Source: Mytilus californianus (lineage: Eukaryota > Mollusca > Bivalvia > Mytilida > Mytilidae). Taken from it: 64,000 nucleotides of DNA. The stretch lies in assembly GCF_021869535.1 (NCBI RefSeq), contig NW_026262712.1, positions 104,908,140-104,972,139 of the forward strand, read 5' to 3'. Of the stretch, positions 44,801 through 58,447 are shown piece by piece (positions within the stretch are counted from its first letter, which is position 1; each line of letters opens with the position of its first letter). Position numbers and translations under genes: made by a program. Below the pieces are notes generated by a model. It was given only the letters and a program-made list of their open reading frames with translations, was not told the DNA's origin and searched no databases.

Positions 44801-47800
44801 GCTTTTTGAAACTTTACCAAAAAAATCATGTGACTTTTAAAAGATCATATGCTATAAATCTTTTATTTTTTTCTATTCATTTTTTTAATAACGATAAATA
44901 ATATCAATCAAGTGTAATCAAATCCATAAACCTAAATTATCTTTATCTATATTTTCAAGACATAAAAATACTATTTTCAACAAGATCTATGGTCATTCCA
45001 CTGAAATGATGTGGGGCAGTAGAGAGGGACATAAAATGAAGTGGGGCGGTAGAGAGGGACATAAAATGATGTGGGTCGGTAGAGAGGGACATAAAATGAT
45101 GTTGGGCGGTAGAGAGGGACATTAAATGATGTTGGTTGGTAGAGAGGGACATAAAATGATAAGGGTGGGTAGGGAGGGATGTAAAATGATGTTGGTCGGT
45201 AGAGAGGGACATAAAATGATAAGGGTGGGTAGGGAGGGATGTAAAATGATGTGGGGCGGTAGAGAGGGACATAAAATGATGTGGGTTGGTAGAGAAGGAC
45301 ATAAGATGATGTGGGGCGGTAGAGAGGGACATAAAATGATGTGGGGCGGTAGAGAGGGACATAAAATGATGTGGGGCGGTAGAGAGGGACATAAAATGAT
45401 GTGGGGCGGTAGAGAGGGGTTTAAAAATGAAGTGGGGCGGTAGGGAGGGATGTAAAATGATGTGGGGCGGTAGAGAGGGACATAAAATGAAGTGGGTCGG
45501 TAGAGAGGGCCGTAAAATGATGTGGGGTGGTAGAGAGGGATGTAAAATGATGTGGGGTGGTAGGGAGGGATGTAAAATAATGTGGTGCGGTAGGGAGGGA
45601 TGTAAAATGAAGTGGGTCGGTAGAGAGGGACATAAAATGATGTTGGGCGGTATAGAGGGACATTAAATGATGTTGGTCGGTAGAGAGGGACATAAAATGA
45701 TAAGGGTGGGTAGGGAGGGATGTAAAATGATGTGGGGCGGTAGAGAGGGACATAAAATGATGTGGGTTGGTACAGAGGGACATAAGATGATGTGGGGCGG
45801 TAGAGAGGGACATAAAACGATGTGGGGTGGTAGAGAGGGACATAAAATGATGTGGGGCGGTAGAGAGGGACATAAAATGATGTGGGTCGGTAGAGAAGGA
45901 TGTAAAATGAAGTGGGGCGGTAGGGAGGGATGTAATATGATGTGTGGCGGTAGAGAGGGACATAAAATGAAGTGGGTCGGTAGAGAGGGACGTAAAATGA
46001 TGTGGGGCGGTAGAGATGGATGTAAAATGATGTGTGGTGGTAGGGAGGGATGTAAAATGATGTGGGGCGGTAGGGAGGGATGTAAAATGAAGTGGGTCGG
46101 TAGAGAGGGGCATAAAATGAAGTTGGTCGGTAGAGAGGGACATAAAATGATGTGGGGCGGTAGGGAGGGATGTAAAATAATGTGGTGCGGTAGGGAGGGA
46201 TGTAAAATGAAGTGGGGGGGTAGAGAGGGACATAACTAGAGGCTCTCAAGAGCCTGTGTCGCTCACCTGATTCTACTTTGGTTTTGGAAATCATGTAAAA
46301 ATAGATTAAAATCATAACAGATACCCTAATAATGAGTGAGGCCAAATTTGGTTTAATATTGGTCCTGTAATTTAATAAAAAATCCTGGTGGCCATCTTGA
46401 ACAGTAAATCGGCAACAAAGTAGCAACACTTAATCAGCACCTCATAAGAAACATTTATGCCATGTTTTGGTTTCATTCCATTCAGTGCACCTCTAGAAGA
46501 AGCATTTGTATGTATTTCCCATAGGTTCTTATGTGAAAGGAAGTCCCCCGCTGGCGGCCATCTTGGATTATGGATCGGCTTCAAAGTAACAAAACTTAGT
46601 CAGCACCTCATAAGGAACATTCATGCCATGTTTGGTTTCAATCCATTCAGTATGTGGTTCTCTAAAAGAAGACATTTGTATGTATTGTCCATAGGGTCCT
46701 TTGTTAAACATTGTCTCCATCTGGCAGCCATCATGGATGAAGGATCAGCTTCAAAGTAACAACACTTGGCCATGGTCAGCACCTCAAAAGAAACATGCAT
46801 GCCATGTTTGGTTTCATTCCATTCAATGGTTCCCTAAAAGAAAACATTTGTACGTATTTCTCATAGGGTCCTATGTTAAACTAAGTCCTCCACTGGCGGC
46901 CATCTTAGATTATGGATCGGCTTCATAGTAACAACACTTGGTCAGCACCTCATAAGGAACATTCATGCCATGTTTGGTTTCATTGCATTCAGTGGTTCTC
47001 TTAAAGAAGACATTTGTATGTATTTCCCATAGGGTCCTATGTTAAACTAAGTCCCCCGCTGGCTGCCATCTTGGATGATGGATCAGCTTCAAAGTAACAA
47101 CATTTGGTCAGCACCTCATAAGGAACATTCTTGCCATGTTTGGTTTCATTCCATTCAGTGGTTCTCTAAAAGAAGATGTTTGTATGTATTTCCCATAGGG
47201 TCCCATGTTAAACAAAGTCCCCCGCTGGCGGCCATCTTGGATTATGGATCGGCTTCAAAGTAACAACACTCAGTCAGCACCTCATAAGGAACATTCATGC
47301 CATGTTTGGTTTCATTCCATTTAGTGGTTCTCTAAAAGAAGACATTTGTATGTATTTCTCATAGGGTCCCATGTTAAACTAAGTCCCCCGCTGGCAGCCA
47401 TCTTGGACTATAAATCGGCTTCAAAGTAACAACACACGGTCAGCACCTCATAAGAAACATTCATGCCATGTTTGGTTTCATTCCATTCAGTGGTTCTCTA
47501 AAAGAAGACATTTGTATGTATTTACCATAGGGTCCAATGTTAAACTAAGTCCCCTGCTGGCGGCCATCTTGGATTATGGATCAGCTTCATAGTAACAACA
47601 CTTGGTCAGCACCTCATAAGGAACATTCATGCCATGTTTGGTTTCATTCCATTCAGTGGTTCTCTAAAAGAAGACATTTGTATGTATTTCCCATAGGGTC
47701 CCATGTTAAACTAACTCCCCCGCTGGCGGCCATCTTGGATTATGGATCGGCTTCAAAGTAACAACACTCCGTCAGCACCTCATAAGGAACATTCATACCA

Positions 47801-50800
47801 TGTTTGGTTTCATTCCATTCAGTGGTTCTCTAAAAGAAGACATTTGTATGTATTTCCATAGGGTCCTATGTTAAACTAAGTCCCCCGCTGGCGGCCATCT
47901 TGGATTATGGATCGGCTTCAAAGTAACAACACTCGATCAGCACCTCATAAGGAACATTCACCCCATGTTTGGTTTCATTCCATTCAGTGGTTCTCTAAAA
48001 GAAAACATTTGTATGTATTTCCCATAGGGTCCTATGTTAAACTAAGTCCCCCGCTGGCGGCCATCTTGGATTATGGATCGGCTTCAAAGTAACAACACTC
48101 CGTCAGCACCTCATAAGAAACATTCATGCCATGTTTGGTTTCATTCCATTCAGTGGTTCTCTAAAAGAAGACATTTGTATGTATTTCCCATAGGGTCCTA
48201 TGTTAAACTAAGTCCCCCGCTGGCTGCCATCTTGGATGATGGATCAGCTTCAAAGTAACAACATTTGGTCAGCACCTCATAAGGAACATTCTTGCCATGT
48301 TTGGTTTCATTCCATTCAATGGTTCTCTAAAAGAAGACGTTTGTATGTATTTCCCATAGGGTCCTATGTTAAACAAAGTCCCCCGCTGGCGGCCATCTTG
48401 GATTATGGATCGGCTTCAAAGTAACAACACTCGGTCAGCAACTCATAAGGAACATTCATGCCATGTTTGGTTTCATTCCATTTAGTGGTTCTCTAAAAGA
48501 AGACATTTGTATGTATTTCTCATAGGGTCCCATGTTAAACTAAGTGCCCCGCTGGCAGCCATCTTGGATTATGAATCGGCTTCAAAGTAACAACACTCGG
48601 TCAGCACCTCATAAGAAACATTCATGCCATGTTTGGTTTCATTCCATTCAGTGGTTCTCTAAAAGAAGACATTTGTATGTATTTCCCATAGGGTCCAATG
48701 TTAAACTAAGTCCCCTGCTGGCGGCCATCTTGGATTATGGATCAGCTTCATAGTAACAACACTTGGTCAGCACCTCATAAGGAACATTCATGCCATGTTT
48801 GGTTTCATTCCATTCAGTGGTTCTCTAAAAGAAGACATTTGTATGTATTTTCCATAGGGTCCCATGTTAAACTATGTCCCCCGCTGTCGGCCATCTTGGA
48901 TTATGGATCGGCTTCAAAGTAACAACACTCGGTCAGCACCTCATAAGGAACATTCATACCATGTTTGGTTTCATTTCATTCAGTGGATCTCTAAAAGAAG
49001 ACATTTGTATGTATTTCCATAGGGTCCCATGTTAAACTAAGTCCCCCGCTGGCGGCCATCTTGGATTATGGATCGGCTTCAAAGTAACAACACTCGGTCA
49101 GCACCTCATAAGGAACATTCATACCATGTTTGGTTTCATTCCATTCAGTGGTTCTCTAAAAGAAGACATTTGTATGTATTTCCCATAGGGTCCTATGTTA
49201 AACTAAGTCCCCCGCTGGTGGCCATCTTGGATTATGGATCGGCTTCAAAGTAACAACACTCGATCAGCACCTCATAAGGAACATTCACCCCATGTTTGGT
49301 TTCATTCCATTCAGTGGTTCTCTAAAAGAAAACATTTGTATGTATTTCCCATAGGGTCCTATGTTAAACTAAGTCCCCCGCTGGCGGCCATCTTGGATTA
49401 TGGATCGGCTTCAAAGTAACAACACTCGGTCAGCACCTCATAAGAAACATTCATGCCATGTTTGGTTTCATTCCATTCAGTGGTTCTCTAAAAGAAGACA
49501 TTTGTATGTATTTCCCATAGGGTCCTATGTTAAACTAAGTCCCCCGCTGGCGGCCATCTTGGATGATGGATCCGCTACAAAGTAACAACACTTGGTCAGC
49601 ACCTCATAAGGAACATTCATGCCATGTTTGGTTTCATTCCATTCAGTGGTTCTCTAGAAGAAGTTCAAAATGTAAAAAGTTTACGCCGACGACGGACGAC
49701 GGACGCCAAGTGATGAGAAAAGCTCACTTGGCCCTTCGGGCCAGGTGAGCTAACTAGAGGCTCTCAAGAGCCTGTGTCGCTCACCTGACTCTACTTTGGT
49801 TTTAGAAATCATGTAAAGATAGATAAAAATCATAACAGATACCCAAATAATGATTGAGGCCAAATTTTGATTAATATTGGTCCTGTTATTTAATAAAATA
49901 TCCTGGTGGCCATCTTGAACAGTAAATCGGCAACAAAGTAGCAACACTTGGTCAGCACTTCATAAGGAACATTCATGCCATGTTTGGTTTCATTCCATTC
50001 AGTGGTACTCTAAAAGAAGACATGTGTATGTATTTCCCATAGGGTCCTATGTTAAACTAAGTTCCCCGATGGTGGCCATCTTGGATGATGGATCGACTAC
50101 AAAGTAACAACACTTGGTCAGCATCTCATAAGGAAGATTCATGCCATGTTTGGTTTTATTCCATTCAGTGGTTCTCTAAAAGAAGTCATTTGTATGCATT
50201 TCCCATAGGGTCCTATGTTAAACTAAGTCCCCCGCTGGCGGCCATACTGGATGATGGATCCGCTACAAAGTAACAACACTTGGTGAGCACCTCATAAGGA
50301 ACATTCATGCCATGTTTGGTTTCATTCCATTCAGTGGTTCTCTAAAAGAAGTCATTTGTATGCATTTCCCATAGGGTCCTATGTTAAACTAAGTCCCCTG
50401 CTGGCGGCCATCTTGGATGATGGATCGACTACAAAGTAACAACACTTGGTCAGCAACTCATAAGGAACATTCATACCATGTTTGGTTCAATTCCATTCAG
50501 TGGTTCTCTAAAAGAAGACAATTGTATGTATTTCCCATAGGGTCCTATGTTAAACTAAGTCCCCGCTGTCGGCCATCTTGGATGATGGATCGGCTACAAA
50601 GTAACAACACTTGGTCAGCATCTCATAAGGAAGATTCATGCCATGTTTGGTTTCATTCCATTCAGTGGTTCTCTAAAAGATGACATTTGTATGTATTTCC
50701 CATAGGTCCTTTGTTAAACTAAGTCCCCTGCTGTCGGCCATCTTGGATGATAGACCGACTGCAAAGTAACAACACTTGGTCAGTACCTCATAAGGAACAT

Positions 50801-53800
50801 TCATGCCATGTTTGGTTTCATTCCATTCAGTGGTTCGCTAAAAGAAGACATTTGTATGTATTTCCCATAGGTCCTTTGTTAAACTAAGTCCCCTGCTGTC
50901 GGCCATCTTGGATGATGGACCGACTGCAAAGTAACAACACTTGGTCAGCACCTCATAAGGAACATTCATGCCATGTTTGGTTTCATTCTATTCAGTGGTT
51001 CTCTAAAAGAAGACATTTGTATGTATTTCCCATAAGGTCCTATGTTAAACTAAGTCCCCCGCTGGCGGCCATCTTGGATGATGGATCGGCTACAAAGTAA
51101 CAACACTTGGTCAGAACCTCATAAGGGACATTCATGCCATGTTTGGTTTCATTCCATTCAGTGGTTCTCTAAAAGAAGACATTTGTATGTATTTCCCATA
51201 GGGTCCTATGTTAAACTAAGTCCCCTGCTGGCGGCCATCTTGGATGATGGACTGACTGCAAAGTAACAACACTTGGTCAGCATCTCATAAGGAACATTCA
51301 TGCCATGTTTGGTTCCATTCCATTCAGTGGTTCTCTAAAAGAAGACATTTTTATGTATTTCCCATAGGGTCCTATGTTAAACTAAGTCCCCCGCTGGCGG
51401 CCATCTTGGATGATGGATCGGCTACAAAGTAACAACACTTGGTCAGCACCTCATAAGGAACATTCATGCCATGTTTGGTTTCATTCCATTCAGTGGTTCT
51501 CTAAAAGAAGACATTTGTATGTATTTCCCATAGGGTCCTATGTTAAACTAAGTTCCCCGATGGCGGCCATCTTGGATGATGGATCGGCTACAAAGTAACA
51601 ACACTTGGTCAGCACCTCATAAGGAACATTCATGCCATGTTTGGTTTTATTCCATTCAGTGGTTCTCTAAAAGAAGTCATTTGTATGCATTTCCCATAGG
51701 GTCCTATGTTAAACTAAGTCCCCCGCTGGCGGTCATCTTGGATGATGGATCGGCTACAAAGTAACAACACTTGGTGAGCACCTCATAAGGAACATTCATG
51801 CCATGTTTGGTTTCATTCCATTCAGTGGTTCTCTAAAAGAAGTCATTTGTATGCATTTCCCATAGGGTCCTATGTTAAACTAAGTCTCCCGCTGGCGGCC
51901 ATCTTGGATGATGGATCGGCTACAAAGTAACAACACTTGGTCAGCACCTCATAAGGAACATTCATGCCATGTTTGGTTTCATTCCATTCAGTGGTTCTCT
52001 AAAAGAAGTCATTTGTATGCATTTCCCATAGGGTCCTATGTTAAACTAAGTCCCCCGCTGGCGGCCATCTTGGATGATGGATCGGCTACAAAGTAACAAC
52101 ACTTGGTCAGCACCTCATAAGGAACATTCATGCCATGTTTGGTTTCATTCCATTCAGTGGTTCTCTAGAAGAAGTTCAAAATGTAAAAAGTTAACACCGA
52201 CGACGGACGACGCCGGACGACGGACGACAGACGCCAAGTGATGAGAAAAGCTCACTTGGCCCTTCGGGCCAGGTGAGCTAAAAAGAAGTGGGTCGGTAGG
52301 GAGGGATGTAAAATAATGTTGGTCGGTATAGAGGGACATAAACTGATGTGGTTCAGTAGCGAGGGATGTAAAACTTCTCTTCCTACACTTTAACATTCAT
52401 TATAATGGATCAGCCATAATCTATTGACTTTGAACCTTTTTATTGAAGTTGAAACTGACTGCCACTTAGTGATGTAAAACTTTTACTTATCTACCTTTAA
52501 TGAATAATTGAGATATACAAACCATTTCTTGATCATGAAGACTATACATAAAGTTACAGAACACTGTAGATCTTCTGTGATGTTTCTCTATGTAATCCCA
52601 TACAGACATCCCTGGGTTGGACTGGTGCTGATGTTTGTATACAAATCCTGAAAAATATTACAGTACCAATTTCACCAACTTTATAATCTAGTTAACTTAT
52701 TTTTATACAATAACATGAATATGTATCCAAATCACACTATCTTATTTCCATGTTAAGTGGACCTTGAATTCTTGGTCAAAACCTAAATTTAGCAAAAAAA
52801 CTTTAAAACCAGTTCACTTCATAATGAAAATGTGTGCAAAGTTTTAAGTTGATGCGACCACAGACTAACCTTACTTAACCCTAACAAGTCAGGAGTCTGT
52901 AGTGCAGCTATCATATTTGTTTTTTGTAAACTGTTTTGTTATAAATGAGTTTTTTGTAAATTGTTTTGTTATAAATTAGGCTGTTAGTTTTCTTGTTTGA
53001 ATTGTTTCAAATTTTTCGTCTCAAGGCATTTTATAGCTGACTATAGAGTATGGGTTTTCTCATTGTTGAAGGCCGTACTGTAGCCTATAGTTGCTTACTA
53101 CCACTTCATTTTAACTCTGGTGGATAGTTGTTTCATTGTCAACCATACCACATCTCCTTATTTTCATACTAAAACAAAACAGGACCAATAATTAAAGGAA
53201 GAACAGACTAACAGATGGACAGACCAGTAAAATTAGTGCCCCTCTACTGTGGTAAGCAAGGCATAAAAAATAAACATACCTTGTTCCGATTTGTGTGTCG
53301 GTGAAACCATTTGAGCATTACCACCTGATGATGGTAAATCAAGAATGGCACTTCGAACGCACCAAATTTGTAAATGATTATTTTCATTGTCATGAACCTA
53401 TGATCAGGTTTTCTGCTTTATGATACTGTAAAGTATCAGCTGCAAGTCACAATATGAACCTATTTTGTCAAGTGAGCAAACCAAATGTTCAAAAGATTTC
53501 ATATTGTATCTAGCAGCAGATATCTTACATTATTAATATGACGAAAATCTGATAATCAATTTATTTGACTGTACTGGTGTTGGTTTATATTTCCATGACA
53601 GGAACAATACTTCTGCTTTGTTTTACCATTAAATAAAACAAAGACTTGACAAGTTCAGGTCAAACTTATCAACATCAGGTCACACATTACGACATCAGTT
53701 GATAAGTCCAGGTCAAGGTTGGATGAAACATATTTGACGTCACAATGTATTACATATATTTTTGAAGAATTTTTTGGCTCCTTTTCACTTTTTTTTTTAA

Positions 53801-56800
53801 CTTTAAATTTACTGTGTATGCAATTCATAAAACTTTTTTTGGTATGTTATAAGGAATAGTAATAGGAGTGAGGAAAAATATTCCTATAATATTGAAATGT
53901 AGATAATAATATATGAAGATAAAAGAGGCTTGCTGATGGCACATATAAACCCTACCATCTTCATCAGGGTCATCAAACTTAGACGCTTTCTTTTCATCCA
54001 GGATCCAACCACATTCAAATCTCTCATATTCATTGTCCATCATGAATGTTCTGAATCTGTTTGACACATAATGATAGGCCAGGAACTTCAGAAAGAATTG
54101 GTTAAACTCAAATGACAATGGAAACTGATTGTGTATCTGTTCAAAACAAAACAAAAAAATTATTTTCAATTTATTTAATTTCCAAGTAATCTTGCATGTT
54201 AAAATTTTGCTATGAGAATTTATTACACAAAGTTCAAGATTGCAATATTTATGAAAAAGATTTCTTTCAATGAGAATATTAAAACAAATTTGTGTTTAAA
54301 TCTTTTTATAAATGACTATAAAACTTCAAAACTATAGAAAAAATCAAAAGTGCTTGTGAGCACTGAAAGGCAAAGGTTGCATTCATTTTGCAGTGGAAAC
54401 TAAAAATTAAACATTGCCACACAAGGGTTTTGATAGCATGAATGCAATATTTACCCCAATTATCATTACAGTGCTGCAAACATATCATGTTTTATATTTT
54501 GACCAAGAAATGTTCCATACTAACCTGATGGACTACATCAAGGAACTGTAGAAATAGAGGTGCAAATCCACTGGCTTGATTGGCTGCAGTCTGGTTACTA
54601 CGGTGAGTAAATCTGTGACCAAATGACAACCATTCCTTTTCAACGAGACACTTGAAGCCTTCTATTGTTCTGTAGAAAGGATCCAAGAGTATTTGTGCTG
54701 CAGAAACCACCTTTGGAAAATAAGGAATGGTCCAAATAAAAAAAATTATTTTGATTCAATATCAATATTACATCTGGATAAAAGGTAAAGACAGTTTACT
54801 GTGAATTCATTTTTGTGGATAGAGAAAATATTGTATTTCGTGGCTTTATCTGAGTCTGCATACAAGCCTATAGAAAATTTGTACTACTTGAACATAATTT
54901 GTGGTTCACCTACACGAAATCCAAGAACATTAGTATTCCATGAATTATAATGAATCCTCATATTGACTGTATATATTAACTAAAGTGTGTTATTTTTACA
55001 TTATTCTTAAGAAATATGAATTTCATAAGGAATTCATCCCCAACTACAGTTACTTCCCTATACAGATACTGACTCATTTTAACTGTGGTGGATAGTTGTC
55101 TCATTGGCAATCATACCACATCTCCTCATTTTCATATGATTCATTCATTAATATATATTTTGGTGTATGTTTTTAATTGTGAATTACCTGAGTAGTGATA
55201 TCCCAACCATCTTCCAGACAAATCATTACAGAAGATCCCTGTACATCTAAAAGATCAACAGTGGCACCAGCTAACTGCATTATATTCTGTACCTATAAAC
55301 AATAAAGTAGTGCATCATGACATGCTAAATTCATACTAGATATAGAATAAATCCTGAAGAGATTATAACTGGATGGTTTGATTCAATCCACAGCATTTCT
55401 CAGTCAAATGAACCACATTCTCTAGATAAAATAAAAATAATTCATCACAAAAAGAAGTTGAAATAGTTTTATAGAAATCAACATGTCACAAAAATTCATG
55501 TTTTTCAAGTTTTGGATAGACTTATCTGTAACAACCATTCCAAAATCCATTCAGTTTTGTATAAACTTTCCTGTTAAAACTTTTCAGAGTCCTTTCACAC
55601 TAACAGTAAGTAAAATCGAAACCAAATTTAAATTTATCAGTAGTATAGTGATGATCTGCCATTACACTTTCATCAGTTTGGAATTGTGTATTTTATAACA
55701 CATTTACATCGGTAAAGTTTCCTAGTCCCGTATTTCGATCTTGTTTTTGGTGAACATGTCCTTGAAATAAGTAGTCCAGTATAAGGGTTGTGATCATATT
55801 CCTTTCTATGAAAATCTCTTTCCAATTCACTTCTCCAATATGTTTAAATTATGAAGTATTTTATAAAAAAAAGTTTCTTTTCTGGTATCGCTCAATGCTG
55901 GGTATGTAGTTATCATATGTGGGAGATCTTCTGTTTCTTGGTAACACAATTGACAGGTTGTGTTATATCATATCATTTAATTTATGTCTATCAGCTTCTC
56001 AGGTATATGTTCTTGTCATTATTCCACTTTTACGAACGTCAAGAACTGTAGGTTGTAGGGTTTTATCCTGCAAACAACCTTTCTATTATACATATACAGG
56101 TGAACAGATAACATGAAGTGATAAATCTTTATATTCTCCTAGTATCCTGCTTCTGTTGCAAGCAAATGTTTATGAACCAATTACTGTTTACATCACAGTT
56201 CAATTTGGGGTCCTCATTGTGGTCCGCGATTAAGTCATGTCGATTTCATTCAAAAACAATATCAACGATTGTGATGGAAAAAAGACTATATGTTTAAGCT
56301 AAATGTTAAATTGCAGTATACAAACAATATTTGTACATTATAGAAATTTTGTTTAAAAATTTGCTTTTGCTACGAAACAAGAGAAAAGCTCTGCGAGCCT
56401 CATGTTTCTCTCTGTTTCTAAAGATCATCAAATGAATTTTATATTTTCCTACATTGTACAAATTTTGTATATGTATATGTGGAATGCAGAGTTCCGACTC
56501 TAAGGTATTTTATGACTAAATATCTAAGGGATGTATTTCGATCTGCATCCATTTGGATCTGGCGTTATTCCAGTATCAGTAAGGACCTTTCAGATTTATC
56601 TGGAGTTTTGAATAGAATTACCTGTGACAACCATTCAGATATCTCTAGATTTGTATTATCTGTAATAACCATTTGGATATTTCTAGACTTTTCTATAGAA
56701 TTACCTGTAACAAGCAATCGGATTCCTCTATAGTTTTCTATAGACTTACCTGTAACAACCATTCAGAATGCTCTATAGTTTTCTATAGACTTACCTGTAA

Positions 56801-58414
56801 CAACCATTCGGACTCTTCTACAGTTTTCTATAGACTTACCTGTAACAACCATTCAGATTCCTCTACAGTTTTGTAGAATGTGGCATCAGCTGAGGGAGTA
56901 TTACTGGGTACACATGCCCTACTTAACTTCTTGAAGCTCGCCTTCACATGTCTAACTTCATAGAAGTCTACAGGTATGAAATCACATTTGGGAAAAGACT
57001 CCATCTTTATTCCCTGCAATGGTATGAAATATAACAATGACAAGAATTGACCTTTGAGCATACCAGACAGATCATATAACTAGATGTGTTGGAATTACAC
57101 TAGGCTATAGTTGCCAACTGACATGATATTCGCGTGTAATACACGCTTTTTCAACGGTTTACACGTGAGGATTTTATCACATGGCGTGTACACGCTTTTC
57201 ACCACTTTACACGCAATTACACGTTTTTTCGTTGTTTTGATTTTTTGGTTGTTAGTGATATTGCGATTCTCAGGTTTTTTCATTATAACACGATAAATAC
57301 CGAAATTTCGAAGTAATTGTTTGGTGGCCATTGTTCATTTTTCTATATGGACAAATAGCAAAAGGTAAGTAGTTTGTGATTAGTTTTTACGATTTTGGGA
57401 CTTTCTTTCTTTCAAATTCACTTAGGGGAAATGTCCACAGAAAGAGGTAGCTTTCAGGACCTGTACCGTCGTCTAAAGAGCCGAGTTCTAAGCAAAAACG
57501 ATGTGTACGTACCACGATAATTTCAAGATTTATAAATTATATTTGGGAGTTCGAGTTTAAATCATCGAGGGATGAGTAACGCATTGTGATCTCTATGTTG
57601 CAATCATAACAATACATATGAGAGGAGAACTAAAATACATAGCTATTTGATTAAGCATTTAACAATTATAAAATATTTTTCTATTTCAGTTTCAAATGTA
57701 GCCAACAGATTTCCACAGGCCATTGGGGATGGAAATATCACGGAACTGTTGGATCAGTTCTCATAGTATTAGCTGTCTTCTGATGAACTACCCAGTTTTG
57801 ACCAGGCAATAGCAATATATATTGTATAGTTTGTTGGGAGCAATGGCAGAGATCATAGATGACATTTTAGATGGCAAAAAAACATTATGACACTCTTTCA
57901 AAGCTTCATGAAGCTATTTTAGTTCAGCCAAATATCAATTCTGACTGTGAGAGATCATTTTCAATTATAAAGAAATTTACACTGAATTCTGATCAGAACT
58001 CGACAATTATATATTGTGTGCCTTGTTATCAAGTAAATGTAACAAAACCAGCAGGTGTTTTGACTATGTGCCTAGTGGTGTTGCTTTAAAAGCAGCAAAA
58101 CAGACCACTGTTGAATACAATAAAAGTTTACAGGTGAATATTGTTTTTTATATTAACAAATTTGCATATAATGTGAAATTATGAACATTGTTCATATTAA
58201 AAAGTCTGCATCTACGTCACACGTTTTCACACGCTTTTTGACATGTCATGTCATGTCATGATATGATTTCTCATTGTCAGAGGTTGGCAAGTATGCACTA
58301 GGCCCGTAGCCAAGGGGGGTTACATGGACTCAATAAGCTCACTTTAACAGTTACAATTCAAACAGAACGTTGACTTTAACAGTGCTTATTTGTTTTCAAG
58401 GAGGGGTTCGTACA

Positions 58415-58447
<33 letters not shown>

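Noticed and set aside
45122..46429. 435-codon open frame on the - strand with PTSFY(V/I)P(L/P)YR repeats
   Set aside because: It is the 30-bp minisatellite read in frame; 30 is divisible by three so stops are absent on several frames of both strands. It lies inside an SBF intron and has no splice or start context.
46457..52096. Series of ~61-codon frames ([18 protein letters not shown]...) repeated many times
   Set aside because: Each is the same frame of a 166-bp non-coding core repeat; 166 is not a multiple of three, each frame ends within its unit, and no domain is recognisable.
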